Translations under genes and position numbers: made by a program
In this document: in pieces, positions 33,901 to 46,059 of the stretch
How the letters are laid out: each line of letters starts with the position of its first letter
How positions within the stretch are numbered: position 1 is the first letter of the stretch
Assembly: GCA_950295325.1 (NCBI GenBank)
Contig: OX485803.1
Location: forward strand, 75,223,554-75,287,553
Length of the DNA: 64,000 nt
Reading direction: 5' to 3'
From: Polytrichum commune
Lineage: Eukaryota; Streptophyta; Polytrichopsida; Polytrichales; Polytrichaceae
Notes under the pieces: model-generated
What the model was told of the DNA's origin: nothing
Database searches by the model: none
Seen by the model: only the letters and a program-made list of their open reading frames with translations

Positions 33901-36900
33901 CATATGATTCCAAGTTTTATGAAAGCACTGAAAGAGCATGCCACCGCAAGATAGACCAAGACTCCAATATTTTCTCTGGAATAAACAAGGACCAAGGAGC
34001 ATGGAGTAAATTTGAAGGGCTATTACCCTTATTTTGGGGTCCAGCCCTTCACTTTCCCTTCAAAATATTTTGCAACCCTTCAAAAAGGAAGGGTTAATTT
34101 TCTATAAACCCTTCAAAATGAACGGCAAAAAAAAAGTAACCCTTCAAAAAAAAAGTAAACATGATAATGTGCACTTTCAACAAAAACTTCAATACATACA
34201 TGAAGGGCAATTTTTGAGGTAACCCTTCTTTTTGAAAGGGAAAATTTTGAGTTACCCTTCCCTATGAAATACAAGCAACCCTTCAAATTTATGCCCTGCT
34301 GAGGAGCCTTTGAAGGTGCATTTGGATCTTAGCCCCGGCATAAAGTTCATGAGCATCTACTTCTCAAAAGGAGACAAAATTCTTGGTTGTAAAAAGATGT
34401 CCACGTGAGTCAAAGCCTTTATATTTCCCCATCTGCATTCTAGTGGTCAGTGGGTCATATGTTACACTTTTGGACGACATTGCTTTAGGAAGTAGTAGCC
34501 TAGTAGGAGTCCTCATTCTCCGGTTTCTTTCAAATTTTAGAAATTGTACAATGCTCCTAGTAGCCCTGACTACGAAGAATACCTTTACTATACAATAGAC
34601 AACTCCGCCCCTTCAAAGAATAGGGTTCCCCATGGGCGTTTTAGATGGGGGTCCACAATCCAAGAATATAATAGGGATCAATTTGAAGCAATTTAAGACA
34701 AATTGAACCTTTGAACTGAAACCCTCTCCAAGACCCTATTTTCTAAAATGGTTTTGAATAATATGAGCTCTTCTTTGAGTTTCATTTCTTGGTTTGGACT
34801 ATTACTGTTTCCCTCCAAAATGATGTCATGTAAGAGACACCTCACTTTGCCTCTCGGTCATTTAGTTATACCCTCCCCCTTGGACCCCCATCAAAAACGC
34901 CCCTTGATAAATCTTTTGATCTCTAGAAAATAACATTCTTAACTCCTAAATGTTGTTGGGGTCATACATGACTCAAAGCAAGCTAGAATCTTTTGTGGTT
35001 TTTTGTTGAATTATGCAAAATTAGACTCTCTCTTTTCTTTAAGAAAAAGTGAGATGATATAACTTGGTTCAATAAATAATAACATATAATATAGTTGGTT
35101 TGGTGGCTTGGGATTTTTCTACAATGCCTTTGGGATTGGGTTGTTTGGTCACGTCCCTTGTACCACCAATTGTATAGCAGCACCTTCAAAATCATTGTAG
35201 ACCATGTCTGGAAGTTTTTTGACATTCCGCCTATCAAGAGGTCATTATCATTAGCATGTGTTATCTGATTGAGCTGAAATTTGATCTGCATGTACTTTTT
35301 GAGATAGGAAAACCTCCATTGTTAGAATTTCCAACATATTGGTTTTTTTTAGTGTCAATCTATTTGGTTGAAGTCATGGGCCCATTGAAGGCAACATTCA
35401 AATTTAGAACAGTGCAAGCACTGGGAAAAAAAAACACATTGAAATGAATTGTTGAAATTTCTTTTGGAATGCATTAAATGTGGTGTAAAGACTTGCATAC
35501 AATCAAGCTTTTAGCTAATGCTCTTTGAGGTGGACTCCTATGGGGTCCACTCTTCATTGGAATTCTAAATGACGCGCATGGCTAACTATGAAATAAAATC
35601 TCTCTTCTAGTTGAGAAGTATGAAAAAAAATAAAGACAACAATACCTCCCTATTATGTACACTATGAACCCCTAATTCCTCAAATAATGCCCCTTGTCCA
35701 CAATCGCATTGGTTTAGTCATGGTATGAATAGTGGACCCAATACCACCTAGGGGTGGCCTAGATGCAAGATTAACTAGACCATGAATGATTTATTCAACA
35801 TATGCCATGTGGGACTCCATGGAGGATGTTCATCCATTCAAACCCCTTGGATCCCTTAGACCCTCAAGCTCTGGTGTAATGTGGAGTGATAATGTCGTGA
35901 CATTTTCCATCCATGAGAGATTGGATTTCAATGGACAAGGAAGATCAAGGAATCCACACCAATTATGGTAGAAATTGCGGCATATGTATAATGTGACTTA
36001 CCCTTCGCATCCTTATAGTGTGGCCCACAATATACAACATCACACATAAATATAATGTGCAATGGCAGTTACACTTGAATCTTCAATTGGCACTCAAGTT
36101 ATATTCTCATTCTTTCAAGTCTTCTACTAATTAAAAGTAAGGCACCACTTGATAATGCAAATCCAAAGAGCATAGATCATCTTCCTAAGTCCAAGAATAA
36201 AGGAAGCCAACATCTAAAATAAACATGAACATGTTGAATCTTCACAAAGAGCCCGAGAAACGTTACAAGATAGATTGTTTGGGGACCGTTTGTTTGTGAA
36301 AAATGAGCAAGATTTGAAAAAGATCATAGATTCATCATTGTTTTTGGGCTTCCAATGTTATGGAGGGTGGGTTGGCACCCATAGAATTAATTATCAATGT
36401 TCTTAGTGTGGTATATCTTGTTTATCTGGGGCTTAAATTTTTTAACCTAGTCATTGTAGTTTAAAGTGTCTCTAAGTAGTCTTAGATCAGAAAGGTACAG
36501 TCCCAAGGTGGCAACTCTCCCCTTTGTTTCATTTGTTTCTAAATCACTTTCAATACTTCTATTGGATTGGTGAGTTGTCTTTCACAAAGAAAAGAACACA
36601 TGCTTGGAAAGAGGGCAGTGGGTATAAATCCTTTAATATGATTTGTGTTTGAATTAGAATGGGCTCGCACTTTCAAATATCATCTTTAGAAGCAATTAGG
36701 ACATTTTAGGAGCTTTAATGACCATTAGGAAGGTTGTATCGAAAGAGTGGACGAGATGGGTGAGGGACTCCGTGCTACACGTGGTGTAAATATGCACCTC
36801 ATGTAAAGATGCATATAATTTTATGATAGCATTGATGTGAAGTGTTGTAACTTATCATTAAGAGGTAAGTGCGATTTACCTTTTGGTGCAAACATATAAC

Positions 36901-37199
36901 CTCATCCATTTTTAGTTTTTATTTTTTATCATCAATGATAAAGTTACCATTCCAAATGATAAGTTACAACGTAATTGTTAATATAGCAAGTGGTGTGAAC
37001 CTTGCCTACATCATGCATACAATGCAACTATGGTAGGGAGGGAGCGGATTATCATCTCTCATCCATCCCACATAAAAAAAAACTGACTGCCTATAAGTTT
37101 ATTGCCAATTCGTCTCAAATGACCTCCAATACACTATTTAGGGGTCTATTGAAAGTTAAAACCGGCGTCAAATCGAGTAAAGAAGGTAACCTCCGGACT
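31000..37199. other. AT-rich repeat spacer without recognisable genes
   Basis: All frames here are short and lack family features. Visible structure: a two-copy duplication of about 50 bp at 32237-32337 (AGCCATGAAG...ACACATGTAG), a C-run at about 32200-32214, a cluster of CCCTTC/GAAGGG words at 34010-34290, and a stretch near 35985-36040 (GACTTACCCTT, ATAGTGTGGCC) that matches the interior of the transposon at about 4105-4150. Confidence 0.5.
34010..34290. repeat. Cluster of CCCTTC/GAAGGG words
   Basis: At least eight CCCTTC words, mostly as AACCCTTCAAA, and three GAAGGG words lie within 280 bp, in both orientations and with irregular spacing. Local inverted pairs could form small hairpins. 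There is no coding frame. Confidence 0.5.
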
Positions 37200-38420
37200 G
37201 CATACTACTTCAAGGCTTTTAAGTTGGATATGTGAGAGGAAGGCTCGTATATGATAATTGCCGCATACTACTTCAAGGCTTTTAAGCTAAATGAACGAGA
37301 GATAGGCTCGTATACGATAAGTGCTGCATACTACTTCAAGGTTTTTAAGTTGGATGAATGAGAGGTAGGCTCGTATACAATAATTGTTGCATACTACTTC
37401 AAGGCTTTTAAGTTGGATGAATGAGAGATAGGCTCGTATACGATAATTGCTACATACTACTTCAAGGCCTATAAGCTAGATGAATGAGAGGTAAGCTCGT
37501 ATATGATAATTGCTGCATACTACTTTCAAGGCTTTTAAGCTAGATGAATGAGAGGTAGGCTTGTATACGATAATTGCTACATACTACTTTCAAAGGCTTT
37601 TAAGCTGGATGAATGAGAGGTAGGCTCGTATACGATAATTGCTACATACTACTTTCAAAGGCTTTTAAGTTGGATGAATGAGAGGTAGGCTCGTATACGA
37701 TAATTGCTACATACTACTTTCAAAGGCTTTTAAGCTGGATGAATGAGAGGTAGGCTCGTATACGATAATTGCTACATACTACTTTCAAAGGCTTTTAAGC
37801 TGGATGAATGAGAGGTAGGCTCGTATACGATAATTGCTACATACTACTTTCAAAGGCTTTTAAACTGGATGAATGAGAGGTTGAATCGTATACGATAATT
37901 GCTACATACTACTTTCAAAGGCTTTTAAGTTGGATGAATGAGAGGTAGGCTCGTATACGATAATTGCTACATACTACTTTCAAAGGCTTTTAAGCTGGAT
38001 GAATGAGAGGTTGAATCGTATACGAGAATTGCTGCATACTACTTTCAAGGCTTATAAGCTGGATGAATGAAAGATAGGCTCGTATACGATAATTGCTACA
38101 TACTACTTTCAAAGGCTTTTAAACTGGATGAATGAGAGGTTGAATCGTATACGATAATTGCTACATACTACTTTCAAAGGCTTTTAAGTTGGATGAATGA
38201 GAGGTAGGCTCGTATACGATAATTGCTACATACTACTTTCAAAGGCTTTTAAGCTGGATGAATGAGAGGTTGAATCGTATACGAGAATTGCTGCATACTA
38301 CTTTCAAGGCTTATAAGCTGGATGAATGAAAGATAGGCTCGTATACGATAATTGCTACATACTACTTTCAAAGGCTTTTAAGCTGGATGAATGAGAGGTT
38401 GAATGGTATACGAGAATTGC
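37200..38420. repeat. Minisatellite array, 19 units of 63-65 bp
   Basis: The unit runs from (G/A)CATACTACTT through CAAAGGCTTTTAAG, TGGATGAATGAGAGGT and CTCGTATACG to ATAATTGCT. I count 19 consecutive units. The first five are 63 bp (TACTTCAAGG) and most later ones are 65 bp (TACTTTCAAAGG), with a few of 64 bp. Unit variants are arranged in order: units 11-14 and 15-18 form the same four-variant series, a higher-order repeat. Each unit holds the palindrome CGTATACG with few exceptions. The unit length is mostly not a multiple of three, so this is not a protein repeat. Confidence 0.97.
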
Positions 38421-39689
38421 CTGCCCCTATGGTAGTTGGCACTTAGAAATGAGCAGCCTGCACAGGCATAATATTTTGGTATCCTCAAAATAATTGGCAG
38501 TGGCAGTGGCAGTGGAGTGGGATGGAACACTACAGATTATACATGAAAAAGAGGCAGTGATACGATGATTATCAACAGAGGCCACGTGCCGGAGATACGG
38601 CGAAACCTGACACCCTTACACTGGCCTCCTCCTCCTCCCCCCGAGAGTTGCAACTGAGGCCTTCTAGAATCTGGCTAAATAAGAATGACCGATGTAAGTC
38701 TCTTCACACACAAATGGATTTTTAACTCAGGTGATACATTATGATGGGTTGCTCCAATGAACAGGGAGAACTGGCCACTAGTTGCAGATGAACCGGTCGA
38801 GTTCAAGAAATAACTGGTTGAAGTTCAAGACTTCAGGAAATTCACGAATCACTTTAGAGGAATCTATGGAATATAGATACTTCAAGTTAGTAGAGAGAAA
38901 CCGGGAGATCACAACATGTAAGGTAGAAATACCATGACCCGTGAAAATAAGGTGATTCGCATTGAAAATCTGGTCACACGATCATGAGATAGTTTTCCAA
39001 GATAGACAAGAAGGATTCATGAAGAATGAATGCAAGTTGTTTCATATTTTTCTGTCCTATACAAAAAATGCTATAATTTTTCAAAGTGGAAAGTTGTCTG
39101 AACCCCTACTCGTTCACTAGATTCTCCCTACATCGAACACGGTAATCCGCATTTCCATACAGAACATCGCCTGAATCGGTTACCTCGTGAGTACATTAAC
39201 ACTTGACTCCCATTGGCTACACTAAGTGTACACGCATTGAAGTTGTTGCCGAGCCATGATCGGTTTTAGAAATGGCACTTCACCCTTATGACGGCGGTCT
39301 AGTGCATGGCTAGAGGGTGGTTAATGGGTTATAGTATTTCTACCTTAATCAGTTGGACTTGGAAACCCTAGGATTTTGATTGGTTGTGCCCATAAATCTC
39401 TTTGGCATAGTGGGTCGCTCGTCCAAGAGCAGACACTATCAAAATTCATCTTAATCTTTTTTCTAAAAAAATCTATGAAGGTGCAATATCATCTATAATT
39501 CTCAAGTCTTGTCAATGAGCTGATCGATTAAGATTGATAACCAATTGAAGAAGGTGGATGACTTGTTGTTGTTCCCATGGCTTGTCAACCACTCTCCTCA
39601 CATTGTCCATCTGGTTTAGAACCAGTGCGCCTAGTTGCACATGATGTCACTTGGAAGAGGTGCCTAATTCCAACAAAACAATAAACCGG

Positions 39690-39970
39690 GCATTTGTATT
39701 TGAGTGGTGTGTGGTTAGATGTGGATCTAAGAACAAACAACAAAAATACATGTGTTTAGAAGAGGTTGGTCTATGTGCTCAAAATTATGCTAACTATCCA
39801 AGGCTCAATAGCCAACACGACTGGACACCTATGTGACCACTTAATGAGCACGAGAATCTTCACTTTGAAGTTGAATAACATGCTCATAATATCATATGTG
39901 GTTCAACCATTATGAGGCGGATATGGGCACATTTTAGATTTGCTAATCATCTCGCACTAACTGCATGTTT
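39690..39970 (-). repeat. Dispersed repeat R1, reverse copy
   Basis: Blocks GTGTGGTTAGATGTGGATCT, ATGTGTTTAGAAGAG, TGTGCTCAAAAT, GAGAATCTTCACTTTGA and TTTGCTAATCATCTC are the reverse complement of the R1 order seen at 120-490. A second reverse copy follows at 40040-40400. Confidence 0.6.
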
Positions 39971-40039
39971 CATTTCTTAGGAGAAGTGGGTGTAGAGGGA
40001 TAATTACTTAAATTACACATGTCTACCTTATGCATATGT

Positions 40040-40400
40040 AAACATGCCTAATTCAGTTGCTTATCTTATTCAAACACCTATATTTGATAGGTGGGTGGTT
40101 AGGTGTGGAGCTAAGAACATACACCAAAAAGACATATGTTTAAAAGAGATTGCACTACGTCATGCTTAGAACCTATTAACCAACATAGGTTCAATAATCA
40201 ACGATATTTTTTTGTTTTGGAGGAAGGGAGGAGCTATATGATCATTTGATGAGCAAGAGAATCTTGATATGGTAATGAAGAAGATGTTTATATGAGCCCT
40301 TTCAAAAAACGATGAGAGGACTTACGAACAACACAATTTGGATTTGCTCAACTTCATCTTGAACCTTTCATTTCTTGTTACAAGAAGTAGGTGCAAAGAA
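40040..40400 (-). repeat. Dispersed repeat R1, second reverse copy
   Basis: Contains GGTTAGGTGTGGAGCTAAGA, ACATATGTTTAAAAGAGATTG, TTCAATAATCAAC, GAGAATCTTGATATGG and TTTGGATTTGCTCAACTTCA, in the same order as the copy just upstream. The two copies are about 60 bp apart and divergent, so they are probably separate insertions or an old duplication. Confidence 0.55.
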
Positions 40401-42869
40401 AAAATTGTGTCTAATTACAATCCTCATACCTTCCATGTGTATTGTGCATCCTAGCTACACCTTACACACCTATTATTGTGGGTTGAAAATTAGATATTTA
40501 ATATACAAAGTATATCAAATGATAAATTTTAAAATAATATAATTTATGATAATTTTGTCATAATATCAATGTTATGGTTTCCAACCAATAGTATTTTATG
40601 TTTTGTGAAATTAAAAAATGTCTATTCCTAGTTTTGAACTTATGATATTCTAGGCTCAAAAAATTTGGCGCGGATCAAAATTCATCGCATTTGATGATGA
40701 CCATTTGAAAGATGGGGAAAAAAATTATTGAAGGAAAAAGTACACACATAAAATATGCAAGTGATGTCAACATTTGGAAAGTAAGTGTAAAGTGGCTTGA
40801 AAGTGCATTAAAAAATACTTTAAAATATTTTCAACACAGTGGTACCCTCAGTATAATCATAGACCACACAATAGCATCAACTCTTTTCATATTTCTATTT
40901 TTTAAAATTTTTTTTACATAGTGACAAATACACTCAAATGATAGTCTAGTAGCTGCCACATATTGAATGTAATTTCCATATGTTATATGTATTATTTCTC
41001 CTTTAAAGTTTGGAATCACATTCAAAAGAATGTAGTTAAGGACACCATATTATTTCTACCAAATTTATAATAATGTATGCTCTACAACTCATAAATAGAA
41101 GTAAATCCAAAAAAGAAGTAGCGGAGCCACTTTTGGATCTACATTACCTTGCTTGGACCCACCCACTTCATATATATATATATACACACACATACAAAAT
41201 TCAATTGTATCACCTATGCCATAGAGGACTCTCTATTTCATCTTTACATGTGTGAGAATAGAGAGCCCTCTACGATATACGCTTGCATTTATAATTGATG
41301 AACGCTTTTTATACCATGGCTTTTTCCGAGTACCAAAATCTAACAAATGCTTGTTATGGTTTCCCCTACCCTCGGTTAATATGGGTAAATGAAAGCAGAG
41401 GAGAGAAAGGAGTCTTTGGTCATCTAGCTTAGTTGTGTGCATTGATAACTTGTGGCTTGGAGGGGCCGAAGTGGGTCATGCGAAGCTCATGGTGACGAAG
41501 AGGACTCCGACTTTCTTTCGTGTCGGGACATTGGACGTCACAATGTCGGTGTTGTCTACCCTCCCCTCCTCCTTCCCACCTTTCATAGGTTTTAAGGCTA
41601 GCTCCTAGACTCTTGTGGAGGGCTCATGATTTGCACTTTGTGTCGGCCCCTTCCCTCAAGGGGGCTATTAAATGGCGTTCCACTAGATCACATGGTACGT
41701 ACGATAAATAAAAATTTGGGGTCTCTTTTGAAATTTCAAAGTGAAAATTATGGAAATGTTAGAAAAGTTAGGATATTAAAAATTCATTTGAGAATATAGT
41801 AAATGCATTCCTCATCAAATATGTAGAATATCCCATGAATGTGTGCACTACTTCATAACTCCCTTGAAAGTACCTCATTATCATGTGCGACTCCTTGAAT
41901 TAAAGTAGAGTTACCCCCCTCCCCGTTTTCTAGTGCCTTCCCTTCCTTCCCTTCGCTTTGTATGCAAGATTCTATAGTAATGAGTTAACTTCCATCCAAA
42001 CATTTAAATGCTCCTACGCTAAAAGCTTTAGAGTGGTCCACACTACTCATCATCAACCCACATTAATTGTCTTGCAATCACTGCGTGGCAATTAAAGTGG
42101 TCGATGGGAAACGTGTTTTTTTCTTTTGATAAATGAAAGAAGTTTAATTCATAATTTTTCTAAAAGCATGCAAAATCGTTGGGACCCAGAGAATGAGACG
42201 ACTTACTAGGACCACGAGGGGGCTCACCTAGTGTAAAATGATGCATATACATGTTACGATATCCAACATATTCTAGGGGAGGGGGTAGTATTATTATGTT
42301 TGGCATACATTTTGAGGATCCTATAATATTTTGATGGGATGGCATGTAAACTATAAAAACTTAGAGCTTTTAATTCATAACTGTAGATTTGTCTCAAGAA
42401 ATTACAAACTTTGAAAGTAGGACCCCGGGTAGTATCATGTGTTACATTTTAGTATGAAATCTAGGAACACTATATTCGTTAATCGGAGACTTTGGAAAGT
42501 CTCAAAATAAAATAAGCCCATAGTTTGGGATGCCAATATTGTGAGCATATGGAACATTGGGAACATGGGGAACATGACGGTTTACAATTTGCACGCAGAG
42601 AATATTCACATTACTAAAAATTAGCAAGTCCTCAACTCATAATCAAAACATGAACTACACGTGAAAAAAACAATCGAATCCCAAAAGAAAATGGTTTTAT
42701 GTCATTATAAAGTTTAGGGTGAGCATCCCATATATAAGGGTCTTATGGAATTGGATGACACATCCCAAACGTATGTATAAATTTGTATATTATAAACTTG
42801 AATATAATAGTTGCAACAAAACCAAGTCTATAAAGTGTCCCTATGTTTTGCCATTAGTTCCAACCTATG

Positions 42870-43588
42870 TTATGTTTTCCCGTCTTCATCTTCCGCTTCA
42901 TATGTATTCTCGGCGACATTTTCCGCAGTTGCAATACGTGCCAAGTTGTCTTTGGCAAAATCTATATGTTTTTGGGGGATGGTCATTGTTTCCGATTTGG
43001 AACCCTTGCGCCGCTTCCAAGCACAATGTATGGTATCCATGTTTATCCAAACCAATCCGTACGCTGAGTCTATTGTCCACTTGAAACTATTTTTGGTGTC
43101 CCAACCTAAATAAGTGCAGAGAACGTTCTGGTCTTTGGTGCTAGGACGGCAATATTCCACTTCAATTTGATAAAAGTTGGGGCTAGTTCGAATAAAATTG
43201 GGTTAAGACAATGCTTTCACCAACCAAATTGGCTTAGGGTGCTTCTCATCTCCTGCTCGTACGAGGACCATATAACCTTTGTGACAATCAACACCTACAC
43301 GAAACGACGGTGCCGGCCGATTGCGCGCATAGCCAACGTAATGCTTGTCCATTGCGAACTCTTCACGGACGTCTCTATTGTTAAAGAACATGGTGTCGGA
43401 CTTCACAACCGTCAAACAACTTTTTGGCCAAAATCCTTGTATCAAAGTCGTACGGGTGTCGCCACCAAGTGTCATCAAGGCCGAGCAAATGCGATCCCAA
43501 TACGCGATCAATGGTTCATAAATATTTCTAATACATTTGGTGATGTCTTCCTCACACAAACTCTTTCCAATACTCAATGAATCCGGAT
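42870..43588 (-). pseudogene. C-terminal part of the DUF7869-type gene
   Basis: Two minus-strand frames follow each other. One covers 43588-43203 (within a longer frame that starts in the LTR) and contains SLCEEDITKCIRNIYEPLIA and FWPKSCLTVVKSDT. The second, 43160-42870, contains VLCTYLGWDT and FKWTIDSAYGLVW and ends with a run of acidic residues. They are separated by a stop at 43203 and a frame change, either an intron or a frameshift. This is the side of the host gene downstream of the copia insertion. Confidence 0.55.
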
Positions 43589-43593
43589 ATGCC

Positions 43594-43849
43594 TTTAGGA
43601 ATTTGGGAAAGACACATCCATCTATTGAACAAAGAAAGACTTCATTATATTGTATTGTAGAACTATTTGTTACAAGTTCATCACAACTCTTATACAAAGT
43701 GAAGAGTTGTGAACTATGAAGAGTCACCCTGTTTCATGAACAGTTTCCTCTTTAATATCATCTATCTTTTACCTACATAAGTTAGATGATAACTACTTTA
43801 CTGATGAATATCTTGGAAACTACTTTCATCTAAATTCTATATTTTAACA
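43594..43849 (-). repeat. Copia 3' LTR
   Basis: 256 bp, nearly identical to the LTR at 48796-49051; I see about four substitutions and no indel. On the minus strand it begins TGTTAAAATATAG, where the partner has TGTTGAAATATAG. It is preceded by the polypurine tract AGTGGGAG at about 43850-43857. Confidence 0.95.
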
Positions 43850-43875
43850 CTCCCACTGAATTCGATGTAAGTAGT

Positions 43876-46059
43876 TTATTGTTCTTCGAGTTTCATCAAC
43901 TTCTTTCTTGACATGGGTGTAGCTGCTCGGGAGCTCGATTTTTGTGGGCTTAATGCTCGTGGACTTGGAACTTCGTTGTGCCCCCACTGAAGTCCTCCTT
44001 TCCTTACGCCGAAATTGTATGTACACCATACATGTTTGGCTTTGGGAAGAGCCTTAGTTAAAACATCGGCCACCATTTTTTCCGTTGGACAGTATTGGAT
44101 TTTAACTTCAGATTTTTCAACATGCTCTCTGATAAAATGATGACGGATTTCAATATGCTTTGTTCTTGCGTGAAACTTGGGATTTTCTGTGAGTGCAATT
44201 GCACTTTGATTATCACAATGTATGAGTATTGGTAATATTTGAGGCTCATTTATGTCATCGAAGAAATGCTTTAACCACAAGGCCTCTTTCACCGCTTGTG
44301 TGCAACCCAAATATTCTGCTTCAGTACTACTTAGAGCTACCGTATTTTGCCTTTTGCTGCTCCATGAAATTGCTGTTCCATTGATAAGGAACGTATACCC
44401 AGCTGTGGATTTTCTATTATCAGTCTCCCCAGCCCAATCTGAATCAGTGTAACCAATTGGGCTGATTGATTGTTTTAAATCTTCTACATTTGATCTTCCA
44501 TTGTATATTAAACAATAATCTAGTGTACCTTGGAGGTACCTCATTATACGCTTCACTACTGTCCAATGTGTAGGACCTGGATTGGCTAAGAATTGGGAAA
44601 CTACTCCCACTGCATATGCAATATCGGGCCTCGTGCTTATCATTGCATACATTAGGCTACCGACCGCACTTTGGTATGGAATGTCCTGCATCGTTCGTTT
44701 CTCTTCATCCGTTTGAGGACTCGTTTCAAGTGTCAACTTTTGACCGGTAGCAAATGGCGTGTCAATTTGTTTACAATCTGCCATGTTGTATTTCTTCAAA
44801 ACATTTTGTATGTAATGTTTTTGATTCAATTTGAGTTCTTTCTTTATGAGATTTCTTTCGATTTGAATTCCAAGCAGAGATTGCACCGGACCTTGATCCG
44901 TCATCTCAAATTCAGCACTTAATAATTTTTTGTACTTTTGGACTAGTTGTCTTTTATCATTGCAAATTATCAAACAATCATCTACGTAGATTGCAACAAT
45001 GACAATGAGAGGTGGTTTTGTATAGATATACACATTGGTATCAACGAATAAAGAGCTACATGAAAAGTATTGGTTTGAAAAGCTCTGATACCAATATCTT
45101 GCTAATTGTTTTAGTCCATAAATAGTCTTGTTGAGTTTGCAAACCCAATTTTCATAACCTTTCTTTGTAAAGCCAGGAGGTTGCATCATGTAAATATCTT
45201 CATCTAGGATGCCATTTAAGAATGTTGTTTTAACATCCATTAAATGTACTTCGTATCCTCTTTCTGCTGCAATAGCCAATAAGGCTCGGAGTGAAGTAAT
45301 TTTCACAACTGGAGAAAAAGTCTCATGAAAATCAAGTCCATGCATTTGGGAAAAACCCTTTGCTACTAATCTGGTTTTGCGTCTGTCAATCACTCCGTTA
45401 GCTTTTAATTTCAATTTAAATATCCACTTACAACCAATTGGCTTTCTGTCTTTCGGTGGCTCAACTAATGACCATGTGTCATTTTTCATTAAGGAATCAT
45501 ATTCTTGTTTTACAGCCTCCATCCATTGAGATGCATCTTCCCTTTGTGATGCTTCTTCAAGAGTCTTTGGTTCAGAAATTAATTCCCTCGCAACTAAAGC
45601 TTGAATGTAGGCTGAGAATTTATTTCCACTCAACTCAAGATTTTCTTTAGCCTTCCTACTAAGTTTATGAGTTCTTTGTGATTTTCTTATTCTTTCACTT
45701 GAACTTTCTGGAGCTTCTTCCACTGAGCCATATGAATTTTCTCCATATGTTTCAGCATCATTTTGCTCATCAATTCCGCCCATAAATAAATCGTCCTGCA
45801 AGAATTGAAATGGATCAAATTCATCAGTCTCATTACTGAGGTCAGTTTCTTCAATATCTGTTGAATTAGTCCCCGGAGTATTGATGTTTTGATTTTCTTG
45901 AAATTGTTTTGGAGTTGAAGGTATTGGTGTGCTTGGTTGAAGTGGAAGTGGAAGTGGAGGTGGAGGAGGATGTACGTTATTTATTTGATTTCCTTGAAAA
46001 ACCGACGTTGTACTTCCTCCTGATACAGGATGAAAATCCTTATCCAAGGTTATGTCCAA
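43876..46059 (-). pseudogene. Copia pol: reverse transcriptase and RNase H region
   Basis: The minus-strand frame has 727 codons. The RT part includes WMEAVKQEYDSL, CKWIFKLKL, LVAKGFSQ, FSPVVK and the catalytic IYVDDCLI. RNase H includes GYTDSDWAGE, STAGY and ALSSTEAEYLG, and the terminal region has ARTKHIEIRHHFIRE. The frame itself has no internal stop, but it is out of frame with the integrase frame upstream and lacks the linker normally found between integrase and RT. As it stands it would not be made as part of a polyprotein. Confidence 0.92.

Larger units (their letters stand above)
38421..42869. other. Spacer with R1 copies, no gene seen
   Basis: Reverse-orientation R1 copies lie at about 39690-39970 and 40040-40400. 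A (TA)n(CA)n microsatellite is at about 41172-41192. No frame has family features. GC falls to very low values around 40.5-41.1 kb. Confidence 0.5.

Noticed and set aside
37200-38420. CRISPR-like array
   Set aside because: The units repeat head to tail with no unique spacers, and the DNA is plant nuclear; it is a minisatellite.
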